Assembly (NCBI RefSeq): GCF_000820025.1
Contig: NZ_CDBI01000006.1
Location: 58,608-122,607, forward strand
Length of the DNA stretch: 64,000 nt
Direction of reading: 5' to 3'
DNA from: Aeromonas popoffii
GTDB lineage: Bacteria > Pseudomonadota > Gammaproteobacteria > Enterobacterales > Aeromonadaceae
Shown here one piece after another: positions 57,597 through 64,000 of this stretch; the first letter of the stretch is position 1, and each line of letters starts with the position of its first letter. Below the pieces are notes generated by a model, which had not been told where the DNA came from, made no database searches, and was given only the letters and a program-made list of their open reading frames with translations. The translations under genes were made by a program, and so were the position numbers.

Positions 57597-59747
57597 GTGC
57601 CCCACGTCAGCACCCAGTTTTCTACCGCCCTCGGCCTGCCTGAGCCGACTCGCACTCCGCTGCTGACCGGCAGCGATCCCGAGCAGAAGCGCCGTGAACT
57701 GCTCAGCTACTTCTGCCAGACCTTCGATCTCTATGACTCGCTGTTCGATTGTCTGGCTGACGAGCGCGCCTGGTTCAACAAGGCGATCCCGCTGCGCCAT
57801 CCACTCATCTTTTATTACGGCCACACCGCCGCCTTCTGCATCAACAAGCTGCTGGCCGCGCGACTCATTGACTGTCGTATTGATGCACGCATCGAGGCCA
57901 TGGTCGCCATCGGGGTGGACGAGATGAGCTGGGACGATCTGGACGAGACCCACTACGACTGGCCCAAGGTCGCCGAGCTAAGAAGCTACCGTGCCAAGGT
58001 GCGTGCCCGTGTCATTGACTTCATTCATCGTATGCCGCTAAGCCTGCCCATCGACTGGCAGAGCCCGGCCTGGGTCATCTTGATGGGGATAGAGCACGAG
58101 CGTATCCACCTCGAAACTTCCAGCGTGCTGATCCGCCAGCTGCCACTGGCCTGGGTACGGCCCCGCCCCTATTGGCCCACCAGCCCCCTAGGACGCCATC
58201 AGATGGCGGACGTGCCTGCCAACAGCCTGATACCCGTGGCAGGGGGTCAGGTGAGCCTCGGCAAGCAAGATGCCACCTATGGTTGGGACAATGAATATGG
58301 TGAGCGCCACCTTGAAATCCCCCCCTTCAAGGCCAGCCGCATGCTGGTCAGCAATGCCGAGTATTTCGCGTTCGTGCAGGCAGGGGGTTATGACCAGCAG
58401 CAGTGGTGGGATGAGGAAGGTTGGGGCTGGTGCCAGTATGCCAAAGCACGTATGCCCACCTTCTGGGTCGGCGATCCCGCCGAGCCCGAGCAACTGCAAC
58501 TGCGGCTGATGACGGAGCGGGTGGCCATGCCCTGGGATTGGCCCGCCGAGGTCAATCAGCTGGAAGCCGCCGCCTTCTGTCGCTGGAAAGCGGCCCAGAG
58601 CGGACTGCCCATCCAGCTGCCGAGCGAGGGGGAGTGGGCCCTGCTGCGCAATCAGCTGGCGGGGGATCAGCCGGACTGGATCGATGCGCCCGGCAATATC
58701 AATCTGGCCCGCTTTGCCTCCCCCTGTGCGGTAGATACCTGGCCACAGGGTGACTTCTTCGATCTGGTAGGCAACGTCTGGCAGTGGACCAGCACCGCCA
58801 TCGATGGCTTCGACGGCTTTCACATCCACCCGCTCTACGACGACTTCTCCACCCCGACCTTTGATGGCAAACACACCCTCATCAAGGGCGGTAGCTGGAT
58901 CAGCACAGGCAACGAAGCGCTCAAATCGTCCCGTTATGCCTTTCGCCGCCACTTCTTCCAGCATGCGGGCTTCCGCTATCTGGTCTCACGTTATCAGGAA
59001 TCCGTCATAGTGAATCCTTACGAAACCGACACGCTCGTAGCACAGTACCTCGACTTCCAGTACGGCCCGCCCCACTTCGGGGTCGCCAACTACGCCAAAA
59101 CCCTGGCCGATCTTGCCAGTGAGCTGTGCGGCAACCACCAGCGGGCGCTGGATATCGGCTGCGCCACCGGCCGCGCCAGCTTCGAACTGGCCCGCCACTT
59201 CCAGCATGTAGACGGGGTGGACTACTCGGCCCGCTTCATCGACGTGGCACTCACCCTCGCCAGCCAGGACAGCTTCCGCTATGCGGTACCACTGGAGGGC
59301 GAACTGGTGGAGTATTGCGAGGCGCGCCTGTCGAGCCATGGCCTGGGGGCGAGCGAGATCGAACGCATCCACTTCAGTCAGGGGGATGCCTGCAACCTCA
59401 AACCCAAGTACGACCACTACGATCTGGTGCTCGCCGCCAACCTGATCGACCGGCTGCGCGAACCGGCCCGCTTCCTGCGCGACATAGCCCCCCGGCTGCG
59501 CAGCGGCGGCCTGCTGGTACTCACCAGCCCTTACACCTGGCTGGCCGACTACACCCCCAAGGCCAACTGGCTCGGCGGCATCCGTGAAAATGGCGAGGCC
59601 CTCAGCACCTATCAAGCGCTGCAACGGCTGCTCGCGGCAGAGTTCGAGGAGCTCTGCCCGCCCCGGGATGTCCCCTTCGTCATCCGCGAGACCGCCCGCA
59701 AATACCAGCATACGGTGGCGCAACTGACCGTCTGGCGTAAGCGCTAG
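57597..59747 (+). CDS. ovoA: 5-histidylcysteine sulfoxide synthase / mercaptohistidine methyltransferase OvoA
   Basis: Makes ovothiol A precursors: an iron-dependent sulfoxide synthase joins cysteine to C5 of histidine, and a methyltransferase later N-methylates 5-thiohistidine. The 716-residue protein has an N-terminal DinB-like domain with the HX3HXE iron motif (H167, H171, E173), a central FGE-sulfatase-type domain (about 200-490, with PSEGEWALLR and FDLVGNVWQWTS), and a C-terminal SAM methyltransferase (ALDIGCATGRASFELA near 518). The GTG start at 57597, with AAGGAG seven bases upstream, is preferred to a start 26 codons earlier. The cysteine lyase OvoB is not adjacent. Confidence 0.93.
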   Translation: MPHVSTQFSTALGLPEPTRTPLLTGSDPEQKRRELLSYFCQTFDLYDSLFDCLADERAWFNKAIPLRHPLIFYYGHTAAFCINKLLAARLIDCRIDARIEAMVAIGVDEMSWDDLDETHYDWPKVAELRSYRAKVRARVIDFIHRMPLSLPIDWQSPAWVILMGIEHERIHLETSSVLIRQLPLAWVRPRPYWPTSPLGRHQMADVPANSLIPVAGGQVSLGKQDATYGWDNEYGERHLEIPPFKASRMLVSNAEYFAFVQAGGYDQQQWWDEEGWGWCQYAKARMPTFWVGDPAEPEQLQLRLMTERVAMPWDWPAEVNQLEAAAFCRWKAAQSGLPIQLPSEGEWALLRNQLAGDQPDWIDAPGNINLARFASPCAVDTWPQGDFFDLVGNVWQWTSTAIDGFDGFHIHPLYDDFSTPTFDGKHTLIKGGSWISTGNEALKSSRYAFRRHFFQHAGFRYLVSRYQESVIVNPYETDTLVAQYLDFQYGPPHFGVANYAKTLADLASELCGNHQRALDIGCATGRASFELARHFQHVDGVDYSARFIDVALTLASQDSFRYAVPLEGELVEYCEARLSSHGLGASEIERIHFSQGDACNLKPKYDHYDLVLAANLIDRLREPARFLRDIAPRLRSGGLLVLTSPYTWLADYTPKANWLGGIRENGEALSTYQALQRLLAAEFEELCPPRDVPFVIRETARKYQHTVAQLTVWRKR

Positions 59748-59772
59748 CTCGCGCGTCGGCAAGCAGATGAAA

Positions 59773-59798
59773 AGAGGGAGGCCAACTGGCCTCCCTCT
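59773..59798. terminator. Bidirectional terminator after ovoA
   Basis: 11-base arms AGAGGGAGGCC/GGCCTCCCTCT with a 4-base loop, between ovoA and the convergent symporter gene. Confidence 0.75.
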
Positions 59799-59826
59799 GG
59801 TTATGGCTGCAAAAACGGCGAGTGTA

Positions 59827-60777
59827 TCAACTCCCCTGCGCGTGGTAGCGGCGGGCCAGCACGGCGCAGACCATCAGCTGGATCTGGTGGAAGATCATCA
59901 GCGGCAACACCATGACGCCGACGCTGGCAGCCGGGAACATGACGTTGGCCATCGGCACCCCGTTGGCCAGACTCTTCTTGGAGCCGCAGAAGACGATGGT
60001 GATCTCGTCCGCCTTGTCGAAACCGAGGCGACGGCTGATCCAGACATTCCAGCAGAGCACCAGCGCCAGCAAGACGCAGCTGAGCAGCACGATACTGGCC
60101 AGATCGTACCAGCCTACTTTGTGCCAAATCCCCTGCACCACCGCCTCGCTGAAGGCAACATAGACCACCAGCAGGATGGAGCTCTGATCCAGCTTGCCAA
60201 TCAGCGGACGATGGCTGTCGACCCAGCCGCCGATGAGCGGGCGCGACAAATGGCCCACCACAAACGGCAGCATCAGCTGCATCATGATGGCCTGAATGGA
60301 GTGCCAGGTGTCGATCCCCTCACCCTGCACATGGATCATCATCCCCACCAGCAGCGGCGAGAGGAAGATGCCGAGGATGCTTGAGGCCGAGGCGCTGCAT
60401 ACCGCCGCTGACACATTCCCCCCAGCCATCGAGGTGAAGGCAATAGCCGACTGCACGGTGGCAGGCAGGGCGCAGAGGTAGAGGAAGCCAAGGTAGATAG
60501 CGGGGCTCAACCACTGGGGCACCAGCGGAGTGAGCAGCAACCCGAGCAGCGGAAACAGCACAAAGGTACTGAGCATCACCACCAGATGCAGCCGCCAGTG
60601 GCCCAGCCCCGCCAGCAGGTTCTGGCGCGACAGCTTGGCGCCGTGCATGAAGAACAAGAGCGCCACCGCCAGCTTGGTCAGCAGACCAAACCAGACGGCC
60701 ACCTGCCCCTCGCAGGGAAAAAAGGAGGCCAGGGCGACCACAGCAATCAGCACAGAAGTAAAGGGATCCAGACGCAC
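59827..60777 (-). CDS. yfeH: YfeH/SBF-like bile acid:sodium symporter family protein
   Basis: A ten-helix membrane protein of 316 residues in the SBF_like (bile acid:sodium symporter-like) family. Characteristic segments are LLFFMHGAKLSRQNLLAGLGHWRLH, LYLCALPATVQSAIAFTSMAGGNVSAAVCSASASSILGIF and IVFCGSKKSLANGVPMANVMFP. E. coli YfeH is the nearest named relative; its substrate is unknown. The GTG start at 60777 has GGAG upstream. It is convergent with ovoA, so no functional link is implied. Confidence 0.88.
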   Translation of the reverse strand: MRLDPFTSVLIAVVALASFFPCEGQVAVWFGLLTKLAVALLFFMHGAKLSRQNLLAGLGHWRLHLVVMLSTFVLFPLLGLLLTPLVPQWLSPAIYLGFLYLCALPATVQSAIAFTSMAGGNVSAAVCSASASSILGIFLSPLLVGMMIHVQGEGIDTWHSIQAIMMQLMLPFVVGHLSRPLIGGWVDSHRPLIGKLDQSSILLVVYVAFSEAVVQGIWHKVGWYDLASIVLLSCVLLALVLCWNVWISRRLGFDKADEITIVFCGSKKSLANGVPMANVMFPAASVGVMVLPLMIFHQIQLMVCAVLARRYHAQGS

Positions 60778-61017
60778 GGGGAGTCTCCGTCAGAGGGCAT
60801 CCTGCCTCCGTGGCGGAAGTCAGGAACGGGGAGGACAAAAAACACAACAGGAGGTGTCTGGCACCCCCCGTTGAAACGAACCACGAGCTTACCCCGATAA
60901 CAGAGAGGCGCAACGTTGAGCGTTGGTAAATTGTTCATCAACGTTTGATACCTGAGGCCTGCGATAGGTGGATGTTGACGATCGGGTGGAATAGCTGACG
61001 CCATCGGCACACGGGGC

Positions 61018-62390
<1,373 letters not shown>

Positions 62391-62704
62391 ATGTCCTCCC
62401 GGAACAAGGCAACTTTGACTGGGTAAACACCAAACAAATATTTACTAAACATCGGTTTTATATCGGTAAAGTTTTAACCTGATCACAATGGCTGGATGGT
62501 TTTGTGAGCGGGATCAGAAGCGGAAGATAAAAGAGAGTGAAACGCACAGGAGTGACATGGATGTTGATAAATACAGGCAAGAAATGGCTATAAACCACCA
62601 TAGAACCATGAATTTATCAGGAGAGATGAGGGAGAGGATGGTGAAGGAAAGGTGCCGCACCACCGCGAGATGGTGCCGCTAAAACAGACGTTATTTTACT
62701 AAAG
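62391..62704. other. Region between ebgA remnant and ebgR
   Basis: About 310 bases, no gene supported. It holds TTTACTAAA motifs at 62441-62449 and 62695-62703 that may be EbgR operators. The 64-codon plus-strand frame here has no ribosome binding site and unlikely composition. Confidence 0.45.
62441..62449. promoter_or_regulatory. Possible EbgR operator half-site (TTTACTAAA)
   Basis: The quasi-palindrome TTTACTAAA lies 51 bases upstream of the ebgA remnant start. The same nine bases occur at 62695-62703 and 63749-63757, flanking ebgR. Confidence 0.35.
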
Positions 62705-63700
<996 letters not shown>

Positions 63701-63739
63701 TCAGTAACGGCTAAAGAGTAACGGGCAATCCCTTGATAG

Positions 63740-63765
63740 CCCAGCATTTTTACTAAAATGCCGGG
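63740..63765. promoter_or_regulatory. Inverted repeat upstream of ebgR containing TTTACTAAA
   Basis: CCC-A-GCATTTT TACT AAAATGC-C-GGG forms a dyad with one mismatch, about 70 bases upstream of the ebgR ATG, and holds the same TTTACTAAA motif seen near ebgA. It has no U-run, which favours an operator over a terminator. Confidence 0.45.
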
Positions 63766-63801
63766 AGCAGAGCCAAGACAGATTCTGGAACGCACAAATG
63801 C

Positions 63802-63829
63802 AAAAAGGCCTCCCTAATGGGAGGCCTCT
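63802..63829 (-). terminator. rRNA operon terminator
   Basis: 9-base arms AGGCCTCCC/GGGAGGCCT with a 4-base loop, followed on the minus strand by a run of U, just after the 5S gene. Confidence 0.9.
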
Positions 63830-63839
63830 TCTAAATAGG

Positions 63840-63957
63840 AGCCTGACAGTGTCCTACTCTCGCATGGCGAATGCCACACTACCATCGGCGCTACCGCGTT
63901 TCACTTCTGAGTTCGGCATGGGATCAGGTGGTTCCACAGCGCTATTGCCGTCAGGCA
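63840..63957 (-). rRNA. rrf: 5S ribosomal RNA
   Basis: On the minus strand the sequence GCCTGACGGCAATAGCG, then ACCACCTGATCCCATGCCGA, ACTCAGAAGTGAAACG and GGTAGTGTGG, then CGCATGCGAGAGTAGG-type context, ending GTCAGGC, is a complete 5S rRNA of about 118 nt. The first and last stretches pair to form helix I. Ends are set by comparison with E. coli 5S (120 nt). The terminator follows directly. Confidence 0.97.
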
Positions 63958-64000
63958 AAAAGCGTTAAAACTAACTTAAAACTGGTGCTGATACCCAGAG
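63958..64000 (-). other. 23S-5S spacer of the rRNA operon (partial)
   Basis: The 43 bases left of the window edge do not match the 5S or the 3' end of 23S rRNA as remembered, so they are read as the internal spacer. The 23S gene should lie just outside. Confidence 0.5.

Noticed and set aside
62488..62682. 64-codon plus-strand frame between ebgA remnant and ebgR
   Set aside because: Composition and lack of ribosome binding site argue against it; it lies in the expected ebg control region.

Overview
This 64 kb window looks like chromosomal DNA of a gammaproteobacterium, most likely an Aeromonas species. That assignment is inferred from the high-GC coding style, the gene content (aeromonad-like EngB/Spot 42, def-fmt-rsmB-trkA-trkH, ovoA, ebg) and the gene order; no database search was run. 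The right end is the distal end of an rRNA operon (5S gene and terminator, minus strand), so the window abuts an rrn locus.

Left third (0-28 kb) is mostly housekeeping. Cytochrome c4 and engB flank a non-coding stretch that contains the Spot 42 sRNA on the minus strand. A minus-strand block follows: LysM protein, dprA, smg, yrdD, purE (with a PurR-like box), tsaC, hemF, then aroE with a DUF1488 gene. On the plus strand def-fmt-rsmB-trkA-trkH make formyl-Met-tRNA, remove the formyl group, methylate 16S rRNA and import K+. rmuC, an orphan NapF-type ferredoxin and nsrR come next. From about 18.7 to 27 kb lies a catabolic cluster. An omega-amino acid:pyruvate transaminase, a (methyl)malonate-semialdehyde dehydrogenase, a glutamine-amidotransferase-like hydrolase and alanine dehydrogenase are on the minus strand; a PuuR-like regulator and a PuuC/KauB-like aldehyde dehydrogenase are on the plus strand. 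Together they would carry polyamine-derived aminoaldehydes through beta-alanine to acetyl-CoA, with alanine recycled to pyruvate.

Middle (27-45 kb) is more accessory: RarD, an AraC regulator beside a LysE-type exporter, MgtA with a candidate MgtL-like proline-rich leader peptide, a chemoreceptor, a YeeE/TsuA-type sulfur transporter, a CpeT-like protein, cupin and SRPBCC proteins, DUF1993, a small three-repeat beta-prism (MABP-like) protein, a four-repeat DUF4397 lipoprotein, a RAYT transposase with REP-like repeats, and an AT-rich membrane protein whose 3' end is written by one of those repeats.

Right third (45-64 kb): uvrD; a BMP-type nucleoside ABC importer with a PurR-like box and an internal terminator after the binding-protein gene; a cold-shock/TM2 fusion; a LysR regulator divergent from the glutathione-dependent formaldehyde detoxification pair frmA-frmB; a GIN-domain lipoprotein; ovoA for ovothiol; a YfeH-type symporter; and an intact ebgR beside a badly decayed ebgA-ebgC fusion remnant, then the 5S rRNA gene. 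The best leads are the mgtA leader ORF, the beta-alanine cluster, the RAYT/REP locus, the beta-prism protein and the orphaned EbgR.
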